This document shows positions 12,670 through 24,620 of a stretch of DNA of 64,000 nucleotides, piece by piece. Position 1 is the stretch's first letter, and the number at the start of each line of letters is the position of its first letter. A program made the translations under genes and the position numbers. This DNA comes from Dipteris shenzhenensis (lineage: Eukaryota; Polypodiophyta; Polypodiopsida; Gleicheniales). The notes below the pieces were generated by a model. It saw only the letters and a program-made list of their open reading frames with translations, ran no database searches and was not told the DNA's origin. The stretch lies in NCBI GenBank assembly GCA_047967505.1, contig CM106540.1; one strand, 5' to 3'.

Positions 12670-13248
12670 TCCCCTAAGTCAGTTAAGAGAAGACAATCCT
12701 AGATATGGAGTGGTGAGGAATATTAATGCTCTCCTTGAAGGCATTCTCCTGCTACGAGGTCATGAATACACAGAGGCTTGCTAAGAGGACATTCTCATAG
12801 GACACCTTACAAAAAATGCCAAAAATGGTTAATGCCACATACGTTCCTGCCCATTGCTCCATTGGATGCGGTGCCAAAAGCAAGCATTGCAAAGCTCCAA
12901 TTGAGACAAAAAAGTGAGGTTTCTCTCTAGGCATTTTGGCTCTAGGTCTCAGTCTACGAATGGAATGAATGCTTTACTTTACCTTGCCAGATGTTGTCAG
13001 ACTTCTGAGCATCTATGTTGGCAATGAAAGAGTTCCCATGAGCAGTAGTGATTCTGTTGGCATGGCATTGAGCTTTGGCATTCATGTTGGCATGGCATCA
13101 AGTGAGAATTCCCTCTAAGTAGGCCGTTCATGGCCAAAGAGCTAGGTGAAGCACTAAATGCCGTGGCCAATGATAAGGCTCCAGGCCTAGATGGCCTCAC
13201 AGCCAAAAATTTTAGAGAATTTGGGGATGTCATGGCTCTGGACTACAC

Positions 13249-13396
13249 AATCTGCTCCTAGATTCTCTCAATCATCCTATGTGGCATCTACCACCACCTA
13301 ACAGTGCTTATGGGCACCTAACTATGCCTCTAGCACACACACACACACATAGAAACCAAGGTGTGCCTGGGGCATACACCTTGAGATATCCCATCA
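13249..13396 (-). repeat. 3' LTR of gag-only element, truncated
   Basis: 148 bp matching 15621-15764 with few changes. The first roughly 146 bp of the full LTR are missing, so it starts abruptly within LINE sequence. A polypurine tract (minus strand GAGGGGGGTT) abuts its inner edge at about 13397-13411. Confidence 0.85.
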
Positions 13397-13768
13397 TAAC
13401 CCCCCTCAAGGGAATGCCTCAGGCTATGTCAAGGATACATCTAGTCTCATAGTTTCTCATGCCATCTCATGGTGGTCAAGGATAAATCTATGGCTAGGTT
13501 ATCATGCTAGCAAGGGGTTCCCAAGGGTGTGAAGTAAACAAAAGGGATACAAAAGACCTTCCAATGGTTATCTCCCCTGCATGTACATGCACACAATGTC
13601 TGCAGGAGGTACCATGGAGCAAAACACATACACATGGCCTACATCATATGGTAACCAGAGGTGTTTACAAAACACAATAGTTTATTTCATTCATTTTGGA
13701 GGACTATCCAGGCTGAGTACCTTGACTCAACATAAAAAAGGGAGATCTGGAGCATATATGGAGATGAT

Positions 13769-14611
13769 TCAAAAAGCATAATCTTCATAGGATGCCTCAT
13801 CTTGTGGAGGCACATCAACTGAAAGTAGATTGGCAGTTTCTGACTTTGTAGTTGCTTCCTTTTTGGCTCTACAAAACTTTTCATGGTGATTGTTTTTGTC
13901 ATAGTTTTTGCATGGATTGATCTTGAAGCAATCTTTTGAGAGGTGATTAGTCTTCCCACAATGTTTGCAAGGTGAAAACTTGCCCTTCTGGATTTTTATG
14001 GCATAGGCTGTGTCATTGCCTCTCCGGAGTTCCATGTGCCTTTCTTCTTCTTGAAGAGCAGAAATAAGACCTTCAAGATTAGGATTAGGAAGATTTTTCA
14101 AAGTGGTAACAACATGATCATAATCTTCAGGCATACTCTTGAGCAACACTGCCATTGCATCATCTGTAGTGATTGGAGAGTTGAAAGAAGCAAGTTGAGT
14201 CATGATACTCCACATATGATTGACTTGGGCAGCCAAAGGAGTGCCACTAACCATCTTCAATTCAAAGAAAGCAATCTTAAGTGATAATTTTGAGATGTGA
14301 GAGCTAGCACCAAAAATAATGTTAAGCTTCTGCCAAGCTTCTGAAAGAGACTCTAAGTCAGAGATGTGATGAATATAGTCATCTCCTAAGGCAAGAGCAA
14401 TGATGCCATAGGCTTTCTCCTCTCTAGTAGGATCTCTTGCCGAGCGTGTCAGAGCTGAGGATTCTCTAGCATTGGAGGCTGTTGAAGAAGAAGTTGAAGC
14501 CGGTTTGACAAGCCCCCAGAGGTTTTCCCTCATCAATGCAAACTTAACCTTCATCTACCATGTGTGAAAGCCTTTACCATTGAACTTATCCATATTCAAT
14601 ATGGTAGCCAT
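13769..14611 (-). pseudogene. gag of the gag-only element
   Basis: Read on the minus strand from an ATG at 14611 (MATILNMDKFNGKGFHTW). One in-frame TAG at about 14555-14557 interrupts it, followed by 261 open codons. The body is a UBN2-type gag (LPNPNLEGLISALQEEERH). It ends with two CCHC-like knuckles (CKHCGKTNHLSKDC and a second, altered CKNYDKNNHHEKFC). Only the single stop and the altered second knuckle separate it from an intact gag. An acidic tail closes the frame. Confidence 0.85.
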
Positions 14612-15460
14612 GAGAGGGAAAATCTCTGTTAAACTGATCTGATACAGTCAAGCAATAATAAATGCAGCTTTGACAGTCAAATCTTTGAAGAAATGCTGAC
14701 CTTTGACCATAATTTTTTTAATGCATATGCTTGTAAAATTGTCAAACTGCAGGAAGGTGCTCCAAAAATGCAACTCAAATGTGATCTAGATCACATCCAA
14801 TGATCAAAAATTCTAAAGAAAAAAGATAACCGATATAATTTCAAAACTTTCTATCATGAAACCTCTGGAGATAGTTGCAAGCAGAAAGAGAATCACAGTG
14901 ATTCCCAAATTGAGCAATTCGAGGCTAGAGGCCAAAATTGGAGCAATAGAGTGAAGCACTCAAGGGGATTTCTAGAGCAAAAGAAAGCTCTCATTAAGGA
15001 GAAGATCTAGCACAGAGGTTGGGTGAAATGGTGTGCTGTTTTGCCCGGGGGAGTTGCTGCAGTCTGAGTCTGTGTTTTGACGTTTTCTCCTTCGTTACTA
15101 AACCAAATGGGCTGCAAAGTGACTCAAAATGTTTGTCTTAAGGTCACCCATCTACTTCTAATAGGGCTCGAGCAATGGTGCATTACGCAGGGAGTATTCT
15201 ATAATAGAAAGATGGTGATAAAATGCGCTATTTGGGGAATGGCGACCAGCAGCGACGTCCTTTCTTCAATTCCTTATAGGTGAGAGTTCACCTATTCGAG
15301 GGGTATCTCCATCCAGAAGGGCTTGGAGAATGGTAGAGAAAGGAGGGAGAACAAGCTCTAGCAAGATTTGGGAAGAAAGGGAAGAAATGGTGAAGATGAA
15401 GAAGAAGAAGATGGAGAAGAAGAAGATGATGTGGCACAAATGGGCTCAAGGAGGATCAAA

Positions 15461-15474
15461 GGGCTATGATACCA
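15461..15474 (-). other. primer-binding site of gag-only element
   Basis: The minus strand reads TGGTATCATAGCCC directly inside the LTR, close to the tRNA-Met complement seen in the other copia elements of this window. Confidence 0.8.
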
Positions 15475-15764
15475 TGTTAGGGAACTAAAGGGAAAGCATG
15501 AAGTGAACACAAAATGAGAATGCTTACTTATAGAATGAAGAAAGGTGAGGTCCTTATGTAGGCACCTCTTACATGATCACTGACATCACTGATGACCTCT
15601 AAGCTCCACAATCATTCCTCAATCTGCTTCTAGATTCTCTCAATCATCCTATGTGGCATCTACCACCACCTAACAGTGCTTATGGGCACATAACTATGCC
15701 TCTAGCACACACACACATAGAAACCAAGGTGTGCCTGGGGCATACAACTTGAGATATCCCATCA
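15475..15764 (-). repeat. 5' LTR of gag-only element, full length
   Basis: 290 bp. On the plus strand it runs from TGTTAGGGAACT to GATATCCCATCA, so both ends show TG/CA. It contains a short CA microsatellite also present in the truncated partner. Confidence 0.85.
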
Positions 15765-17800
15765 TAGAGTGCGTGAAGTGTGTATGTTAGTAGTTGATTC
15801 AAAGCAATGGGGGTTCATCAAAGGAAGATAGTTTTTTTTAATAATACTCTCAATGTTTCTATGGCGCTGGACTATGCTTGGAAATCCGGCCAAAAAGTCT
15901 TGCTTTTCAGCTTTGACCTAGATAAGGCATAGAACAGACAAAGTCAAGTGGGATTTTCTACTTGCAATCTTGAGCAGACTAGGATTTGCCAAAGGGTTTG
16001 GAAAGATGGCCATGAATCTATTCGAGAATGTGTCTACAGTTCTCTTTCTAAATGGTAGTGCAGTTAGGTGCTTTGACCTCAAGCAGTCAATTCGCCAAGG
16101 TTGCCCCTCAACACCTCTCCTCTTCATGATTGGTATGGTGTATCTAATCCACAGAATTAAGAGAGCAGTGGATGGGGGTTTGATCTAAGGAATTTGACTT
16201 TCCTCAAGTAAATAGTTTAGTACCCAGCTCCCCCCCATGCCTGGCTGGAAGATAAGCAATTGTAATAATTCCAAAAGGGTGACATTGTAAGGTACCTTGG
16301 TGTCCCAATAGGCCTAGGGCTAACTCTGCAAGACAAAGATTTAATTGGTTTTGGATAAGATTAAAGCCAAACTCAGGTTATGGCATGGATAGGATGGAAT
16401 GCAAGAACTTGGTCATCCAATGCATACTATCATCAACAACAAATTATGTCACCTCAGTCTGGCACTTCTCGAAATGCTAGTGGATGGAGGTGAAAATACT
16501 TTTCAGTGCTTTTATTTCAGTGGAAGAAGGAGAGAAAAGGCTGATGCACTATGTGCTTTGAGAGCCTTTGAAACTCCCTAAGTTTTAAGGGGACCTAGAA
16601 CTCCCCTATATCCGAAGTTGGAAGTTATTTGGTAAGTGAATGCCATGGCTCTTTTACAGTCACTCCCCTTGTGTGGAAATCACCATATACTTCATTGACA
16701 CTAGGAAATCCAAAGCGACAGGGACCTAGAAAGGTTTACAGTGGTATGATAGAATGTACTTAGGATTACCAGTGAAGGTAGTGGGGCCACAGACCTTATT
16801 TTAGGAATGGTTATGGAATGGAAGAAGTGTTTTGGCTATATGGTTTGAAAAGGTCAAGCGGGGCTATGAGGCAATGCTAGCCTAGTAGAGTTGATATGGT
16901 GGAGCATTGCATTCAAGGAAGAGCCATTTGTTGTCCATGACTTGTTTCCCAGAGCTCAGAGTCTATTTAAGAAGAGTGTTAGGATGTGGGAAGACCTGTG
17001 GGATTCGGCCAAAGCTGACTAGTGTCCATTGGAGCAACTCTGCATGAACTTTCCCTTAACTAGGGGGAGAAAGATTTGCTATGTCGGCGCTGGCCCACCA
17101 ACTACATCAAGGACAAAGATGGTTGCTTTCAATCAGTGGACATTAGGTCAGACTAGACTTAGTCAAATTTTTGCAAAATCAATCTATAGGAACCTTAGTC
17201 GAGTAGGCTCATTGGTCGGTGACCTTGATAGAAAATGGCAGTGGAGAAGAGGTCTAGTATGGTGGTAGAAAAGATTCAAGGAGACTTGGAAGTCATGTTC
17301 GGCCAAGAGGGTGAGTTTCATTCTATGGAAGATCCTAAACCAGTGTTTGTCGGTCAGAGGATAGTTGGCAAAACATATTCCAATCTCATCGATCTACCCA
17401 TTGTGTGGGAAGGCTGGCGAGGCCGCCTTGAAACATCTCTTTTGGTCCTGTCTAGTCACATGGGAAATTTGGAGGAAGGTGGAATGCACCATTAGGAAGT
17501 CAGCCCTGATTGGCTAAATTTTGTGTTAATGCCTATTGGAGGCTAGTTCTATTAGGGGAGGTGACTTGTCTCCCCTCAACCCTAGCCTCGTGCTGGTCCT
17601 ATGTTTGTATCATCGTTTTCATGTTGATTTGGGAACTAAGGAATCACCTTGTCTTCAAGGTGCAAGTCAGGATGGGCTTCAAAGAGTCAGTCTTGGTAGC
17701 TATGGTCAAAGCTCACGTAAGGGATTTTGGGTGGATGCTAGGGGGAAAGGACCCAGTGAGACTAGTCATGGTGTGCTAACTTTTGGCTTCTACATGTAGA
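15765..17800 (+). pseudogene. LINE reverse transcriptase and zinc-binding region, 3' half
   Basis: Continues the LINE broken at 13248. WGFIKGR and SFDLDKA appear at about 15810-15930 and VNSIRQG-like RT residues at about 16080. Near 17250-17345 there is a zf-RVT-like block (KRFKETWKS, AKRVSFILWKIL). Frames switch often. The first RT block (KAPGLDGL, about 13170) sits on the other side of the inserted LTR element. Confidence 0.75.
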
Positions 17801-17925
17801 TTGTTAAGTATCTTTCTACTCTATTAGCATAGGCCATGAGTGCGCCCCTATATGATGGTCGATTTTCTTTTTTAGTGGGCCTGACTAACTCCTTCAATAT
17901 AAAATATCATTAAAAAAAACAACAT

Positions 17926-18690
17926 GTCCTTCTTTTGCAAGTTGATTTGAAAAAGCTTTTGATTCTATCCATTGGGATTTCATCTCAAATACAAGATGGG
18001 TTTTGGAAACAAAATGCAAAATATAATTTGTTGGCTATATAGGGATAGCTCAACTTCCTACATGCTAGGTCATGAACTCATCCTTGACTAGAATCTAGAC
18101 ATCAAGGATGCCCTCCAAGTGCTTTGTTGGATGCTATTGCCACTCATCCTATGCTAAAGTGCTTGGATCACCTCACTACCTAGAATGATTGATATGGGAT
18201 ACATTTATATGATCATAGCCAATTTGTGGCATAGGCTTATGTAGATTTGCCACTCCGAGTATTTTGTGGCTTGGAAATATATTACCTTATACACAATTAT
18301 TCAAACGTTTGGGTTATCCAATGGGCTAGAATATTTCATTTATAGAAGAGAATGCTTTTGGTGATGGCTACTTTATCTTAGAAACTTGATCACTAGAAAC
18401 TCTCTACATAGCCATTACATGTTAGACTTTGTTATCGTGGCTTATATTCAGTTCCATTTACCTTTAGTATTGTTCTCTAATAAGGAATTGAAAGCTTACT
18501 TTTGTCAATAGCAATGGAATTGCTTTGAAAATTCAAATGTAATAAGAAGGCAGTCAGGCTTCTCCAACGTGAATCTTTGTACACCAAAATGTAGGGAGGT
18601 TTGAATATCTTAAACTTACATATACGTAAACTTGCTAGAAAAGGTATGATGTTGGTTGAATTTTTATGGGGTTCATAGCCTTGGTGTGTC
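17926..18690 (+). pseudogene. second LINE fragment, reverse transcriptase
   Basis: Plus-strand pieces FEKAFDSIHWDFI (about 17950) and RLLQRESLYT with LNILNLHIRKLARKG (about 18555-18640) are RT and post-RT motifs of plant LINEs. Many stops are present. It differs from the LINE ending at 17925 because RT motifs restart after that element's 3' region. Confidence 0.68.
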
Positions 18691-18699
18691 ATGCATGGA

Positions 18700-19216
18700 G
18701 GCAGGTGTATGATCGTGGTCCTTTATGTGGACGACCTTGTCATAACAGGGAACCCTGAAGAGAGGATCTCACAGACGAAGCATTTGCTAGGAAGAAAGTT
18801 TGAAATGACAGACCTCAGACTGTCTGATGCATTTCTATTTGGGGATTGAAGTTTGGCAGGAGCTGAAACAGATCTTCATTTCACAATTGAAGTATGCTGG
18901 AGAGATTCTGAAGGCATTTGGCATGGCTGAGTGCAAGATAGTTGGTACCCCTATGGAGGTTGACACGAAGCTCTCAAACGAGGATTCATCACCATTGGTG
19001 GATGAAGCGAAGTACAGAAGGCTTGTGGGCAACTTGATTTACCTGTGCAACACACGGCCGGACATCAGTTTTGTGACTGGTGTACTAAACAGGTTTTCCA
19101 ATAAGCCCCGAGAGAACCATTGGAGGGCAGGGATGTGGGTGCTGAAATACATAAAAGGCACACTTGATTATGGCATCACCTATACCAAGGGCAACATCTT
19201 GACCGGATTCCCATAA
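18700..19216 (+). pseudogene. copia reverse transcriptase/RNase H fragment
   Basis: LYVDDLVITG (catalytic YVDD box) occurs near 18722. A frame change at about 18826 leads to MHFYLGIEV, LKAFGMAECK and LIYLCNTRPDISF, then ENHWRAGMWVLKYIKGTL. This is the copia RT thumb and RNase H lead. It closely resembles the element at 54867-60350, so the two probably belong to one family. Only this fragment remains. Confidence 0.85.
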
Positions 19217-20255
19217 ACAACCCATTACACATGTACTTAAGCCTTGTTAGTGGAAACTATGAGCGGATTTGAAGTGGAAAAGAGTGAAGAAAGAGAGTGA
19301 TTTTACAGTAGAAAAGCTTACTTTTCAATTTCTACTCATAAAGCCATTTTCATGCATTCAAGCTTGTTTTTTATTGTTTTTTGATGTTTGTTTATACAAG
19401 AAGGTAGCTGGAATGATTGCTAAGTTGATTGTAGTGTCAAATCCAACTAAAAACACTTGAAATGAAGTTTGGAGTGGAATTTCAAAGTGGTTTTGGGTGC
19501 TTGACAGTCCAACTTATAGAAACCACTCGTTTGTGTGCATAAAGTTATTGTATTGTGACTTTTTTTGTTTGTGGTAGGTAGTTTAGGTCCTTAACAACTC
19601 CCCTATGCACACAAACTTGGAACAAAAATTGAAGAACCACTAGGAAGCATTAGAAGAGAGCCGGTGACACTGCATGTTCCTGGACATTTCCTATCCCACC
19701 GACCTCTCGCCTGAGTCTGTATCTTGCTAACTGACACATGTCAGTCACCTAACCTGCTGCCTTAATTATGATTGTTTACAAGATAGGTGGCATACATTTT
19801 ATTTTATTTTATATATACCTTTGTAAGACTAGAATACATCCAATCGTTTGGGATTACTAAAAAAGCATAGTGGGTTCGAGATTTACTATAAAAACCAAGC
19901 ACAGTGGTTGTAAAACAAGCACGGTGGGGATTTCCTATTCAGGATTTTCAAAAATAAGTGCAACGTTTGTAAAACATGCACAGTGGAATACATTTTCCTT
20001 AGTTATCCACTACTCCAAGACACCCCATGATGTGCTTATGCATGTCTAAATCCATTTTGAAGATACTCTTGTCCTTCTTTGATCTAGATATAGCTTGCAA
20101 TAGGAACTTAATTCCTCTTACTAGATGAAAGTACACAAATGTTTCAGACTCTTATGTAACAATTCATAATTATGGCCTCTCAATTTGGATGTTTTTTTGT
20201 ACTAGACAACTGTAACTACTACATCCCACTTCTCTAGCTTGCTCCACAAAGATCC
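19217..20255. other. non-coding stretch
   Basis: No supported gene on either strand. Short frames have no recognisable motifs. Near 19880-19990 the phrase GCACAGTGG/GCACGGTGG with AAAACAAGCAC recurs, a weak short repeat. Confidence 0.5.
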
Positions 20256-21960
20256 TTAAATGCCTACTCAACCTTGTGCTTTGTCTTGGTACACTACAAC
20301 ACAAAGTATGAGTCATCTTCCCCATTCTCCCTAGAGTCAATGGCAACTACAAAGTTATCCCCCTCTTCTAGGCAATTAGTGAGGTCATCAAAACACTCCC
20401 CAAACTGTGGTGAGTCATCATTTATCTCTCCATTATTTGTTACTCCATCTTCACATACAGGGAAAACTTGAACTATCTCCCATTTCTTCACAGTTGCAAT
20501 GTCCTCACAGTTATCATGATCCCTTGTGATGCACACAGTGCAAAAACATGAAAGTTTTCTTGTCTTGAGTATGTGGTTGCTTGAAAAGCCCCATATGCTG
20601 CTATGAAAACTATGAGTTCATTTAATGGCCTCACAATCATGTCTATTTCTCCTTTGCATGCAATTCACTTTCAGTTCATGGAACACTCTGCGCATGGTAT
20701 TATTCCCGAGGCTTTGTTTATTGCATGTTCATTGTGCCCCTGTGGAGAGGTTGGTTGTGAGTCATGTTACAGCATCATGGGCATCATTGATCTTTTCTTG
20801 AGGCCATGTTAGTTGGTGTTCAAATAGAGCTCACTTATAATAGCACTGCATCCATCATGTTTCCTCTTACCATGGCTAGACCCAAAGAAACTCCAAGTCA
20901 TGTTTAGACTGGTCAGGGATTTAAACCTTGAGACAAAGTAGAATCCGCGAGCTGATTCAAACTGAGAGAAAGCACCATCTGACCACACCCAATACCTCAT
21001 GGTTATAGGAAAGTTGGTATGGGGAGCTCCTCCATAACTAGGGAGGTCCCTATAACTGGGGCCCAAGATAAATTACACAAGGAAAGCATAGCTCTCCCCG
21101 GGTCTCCCTTAGAGACCCTTTGGGTTCCCTCCTCGGGCAGGAGACTTTCTCTGGTCCAGGAAAGGGGAATAAAGTGCTTGCTGTTTTCATAGCTCCTGGC
21201 CACTTTCCTAAACCCCACCAAGGATGATTATATTATATTTTCTTGTACATGGGGATCATCATCTTTTAGCCATTTCCAATGTAATAGAAAAGCATGCTGC
21301 ACAAATAAGGTGTCGTGTTCCCTATCATCCAAGATGTAGAAATGGTATGTACATTGCACTGACGTGGACTCGTGAGTCAAAACCAGATTGGCATCAGTCT
21401 TACAAGAAACAAGCAAATGACTATACATGATATGTACTAGAATTTGTATCTGCTTGTTGTATCAATGAGCACTTTGTATCTCATCTTGTCTTGAAATGAG
21501 TAATTTTTGGCAAAATATATGACCGAGACAATAGTGTCATGGGGAAATTTTAAAAGGCACTTCCTGAACTACTTATTTGGCCAGTTGGCTGTGAAATTGT
21601 GAAGCACATATTTCGGGATGGATTGAACTAAGTGCTCTACAAGCTCCCTTAGTTGGGTGCTCTTATATGATAGTAGCCATCCCTTTTTCTCTGATCCTTT
21701 GATATCAACATGTTCAAATCTCCTCCATTTTAGAGTTGCAAGGTTTTCTTCCCTCATTTCATTTGGATAGACATCATATTGCCCCTTCTTCATATTACAA
21801 TCTGTGCATGTGCCACGAATGCATTTAATACGGTGCCACTTAGAGTCTCCCTTTGGATAGACTACTGGCTCCCACAGAAACCTTAATAGGCTACAAAACT
21901 TGGTCTCTCTTACAACACATGATGAGGATCTAGGTGGCCTCTAAGCTGCACATTCACTTG
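20256..21960 (-). pseudogene. transposase-like gene, central and C-terminal part
   Basis: Minus-strand frames read in order. KWHRIKCIRGTCTDCN (about 21830, zinc-like) comes first. HNFTANW and a decayed VIYFAKNYSF (about 21500-21600, from the DFAxNYSF type) follow. LDDREHDTLFVQHAFLLHWK is at about 21290-21350, and WSDGAFSQFESARGFYF with FGSSHGKRKHDG at about 20860-20980. The end is a Cys/His stretch (CVCITRDHDNCED, about 20520). I know this motif series from uncharacterised transposase-like proteins in plant and animal genomes. The two Asp motifs suggest a DDE-type fold. Frameshifts and stops make it dead. It continues at 23743-24620. Confidence 0.65.
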
Positions 21961-22309
21961 CGAGACATGGGCATATATCTCCATGGAGAAGTGCTCCAAT
22001 ATGACCAGATCTCAAGTCATTCAAAGCTTGCTAAGCCAGGTTAGAGTCTACATATGTGTTTTACAACAACACACATTCATGTCTTTGAGTTTCTTGATGT
22101 ACTAGGGCTTACAATGCTCAAAGATCCTTTCCCCAACAATCAAAAGGTTAGGGTTCTAAGCCATAAACATCAGATACAACTCCATCTACTCACCCAATAT
22201 GCGGGAAATAAAATTTTGTTAAAAGAAAAATAGTATAATCAAGCTAATTAAACTATTCAAGCTACTAGAAAGCAAAACGATTTCACTACTATAAAACAAA
22301 ACAATTTCA

Positions 22310-23770
22310 ACCATTGGGCTGGTTTAGGACAGACACATAATTGGTGTTTAACCTATTCCAGCTCAGTGTTTCTACCACTGGGCTGGTTTAGGACAATCAC
22401 ACTACTAATTAAACTAATCAAGGTACTAGAAAACAAAACAATTAAACAACTAAACGACAATCACATAAACCATTTGAATTATATATATGTTGTTCCAAGC
22501 ATCGGGCTAGTTTTGGACGATCACAGTCTAAGCCAAAATGGTGGTTGTCCATTCCAACCACTGGGATGGTTTTGAACTAGCCCAGAAATAAAACTAAACT
22601 AATTTAACTACCAGTAAAATAAACTAATTCATCTACTAGGAAACACAACAATTTCAACCATCATGCTAGTCATCAATTATTCGATCATGAAATATATGTC
22701 TTTTTATTTTCTATTCAACCCACACTAGTTTTGGACAATCACATAACTCCTATTTGACCTGAACTATCTAGGTGATATATTGCATGATGTTTCAAGCGAC
22801 CAAGCTAGTTTAGGACAGTCACATGATTCCAACCTAGCCTAGTTTGGAAATGACTGGCATATGAAATGAACCAACCCAAAAATTAAACTTAAATAATTTA
22901 ACTACTACGAAACACAACAATTTCAACCAACCACTGAGCTAGTCATCAATTATTTCTATTTGTGTAATATATTCAACCCCATTGGTTTAGAGCAATCACA
23001 TAACTCTTGTTTGGGTGATATTTCCATGATGTTCTAACCACCAGGATAGTTTAGGACAATCACATTAAATCCAAGCTAGCCCAGTTTAGAAATTAACTCT
23101 GGCATATGAAGCAAACCAGCCTAGAAGTCAAAATTAACTAGTATTTAACTACTAGGAAACACAACATTTTCAACCTCTATGCTAGTCATCAAGCAAACAA
23201 TAACACTATATTGTTGTTTCTTTTTGTTGTGAAATATATTGTTATTCCAATCATCAGCTTGGTTTAGGAAAATCACATTGAGTCGAAGCTAACCCAGTTT
23301 AGAAATTAAACAATTCAACTATTCCAAAACTCAAGCATAAACAACCATCGGACTGGTGAAATATATTGATGTTCAACCACATTGGATTAGGACAATCACA
23401 TAATTGGTGTTTGTTGAACTAAACTAAAATGGTGATATATTGCATGATGTTCCAACCACTGGGCTAGTTTAGGACAATCACATTAAGTCCAAGCCAACCC
23501 AGTTTAGAAATTAAACAATTAAATTATTCCAAAGCTCATTCACAAACAACCATGGCACTGGTGAAATATATTGTTGTTCAACCACATTGTTTTAGGACAA
23601 TCACATAGCTGGTGTTTGACCTGAACCAGCACGGCGATATATTACATGTTGTTCCAACCATCGGGCTGGTTTAGGACAATACATTACAAAGCTCGCCCCG
23701 TTTAGAAATTAAATTAAACAATTAAACTATTCCAAAACTTGATCACAGATAACCACCAGGATGGTTTAGG
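22310..23770. repeat. tandem array of about 200-240 bp units
   Basis: The phrase GGTTTAGGACAATCACA (with variants) preceded by TTCCAACCA recurs at about 22785, 23027, 23230, 23446 and 23648. A second internal phrase is near AAATATATTGTTGTTC. Units are diverged. The array lies inside the transposase-like gene, between its N-terminal and central parts, so it may be an expanded intron or an insertion. Confidence 0.8.
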
Positions 23771-24620
23771 CAACCACTCACCAGCATTGAATCAAGCATG
23801 TGTATGATGTGCTCGGCCCACTGCTTGTATCCCATCCTCTCTTTGCAGGTGTCCTTCTTAGTTGGAGAAACTCTCATATACTCGTACCAGAACATTGTCA
23901 CTCGATCAATAACTTTTGCACTTAGGCTGTCTCTCCTTTTCTTGCATTCTATTAAAGCCCAAAGGCTTCTCAGATTGGGATGATTTTGCATTGCTCCTGC
24001 TTTGTGTCCAACTGCTAGAGCCATATTGGTTCTTCTGATTGACAACATCTTCGACATTGTGCACCGAAGCTATTTCAACTTTGTTTTAGAGGATACTAGC
24101 ATAGCCAATGTCACCCTCTTTGGAGCTAACTGATCTAAGCTATGCACCCCTTTCACTTTTTGTAGGCCATTTATCAGGTTAGAGAGCATTGTCTCTTTGG
24201 CATGCATCTCCTGAGGGTCTTGGTATCGTGGTTACTCTATGAATTTTAGGATGCAGGCTAAATCTTGTGAAGACTTGAGACTGGTATTCACATGACTGGC
24301 TTGATGTTGTAGCCTCAAATGCTCCCACAAATGTGAGTCCATAGATCATGTTCTTCGCTCTGATGGCAATGATTGAATGTGTGCATTTGCCATCGCTTCC
24401 TACTACTACTTTGTAAGGAGTTTGCTTTCTTCTCGTTGTTTCTCCTTCTGCAAGCATTATAAAAGTGCCTTTTGTTGCCATTTCGATGATGTGCCATTTC
24501 TTTCCTTGCCCTGCAATCTATTCCTTGTTCCTTGACCAAGTTTTTTAGCTTTCCTATCTTGTAGCCTGTATCTGGTTCTCTTGCAAGCCATGATGAGCTG
24601 CATCTTACCATTGATGCCAA
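23743..24620 (-). pseudogene. transposase-like gene, N-terminal part
   Basis: Minus-strand frames 24315-24620 (basic, RARKEMAHHRNGNKRHFYN), 24179-24481 and 23743-24057 probably belong to the gene that continues at 20256-21960. The last one reads RVTMFWYEYMRVSPTKKDTC then QWAEHIIHMLDSM, resembling the segment that precedes the zinc-like and DFAENY blocks in that family. It ends exactly where the tandem array starts. Frames overlap and shift, so it is decayed. Confidence 0.5.

Larger units (their letters stand above)
13249..15764 (-). mobile_element. non-autonomous, gag-only LTR retrotransposon
   Basis: Two direct repeats (13249-13396 and 15475-15764) flank a polypurine tract, one gag gene, an untranslated leader and a primer-binding site, all in minus orientation. 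No protease, integrase or RT was seen, so it would depend on another copia element for mobilisation. It was inserted into the RT region of a LINE, whose coding resumes right after 15764. The left LTR is truncated, so no target duplication remains. Confidence 0.82.
11150..17925 (+). mobile_element. LINE retrotransposon, interrupted by a MITE and a gag-only LTR element
   Basis: The order on the plus strand is endonuclease (11180-11880), RT start (13100-13248), RT core and thumb (15765-16200), then a zinc-binding C-terminal region (about 17030-17500), with an A-rich end near 17915. The RT reading is split between 13248 and 15765 by an unrelated LTR element. The stretch 12364-12669 is a separate inverted-repeat insertion. 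All frames carry stops. Confidence 0.8.
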
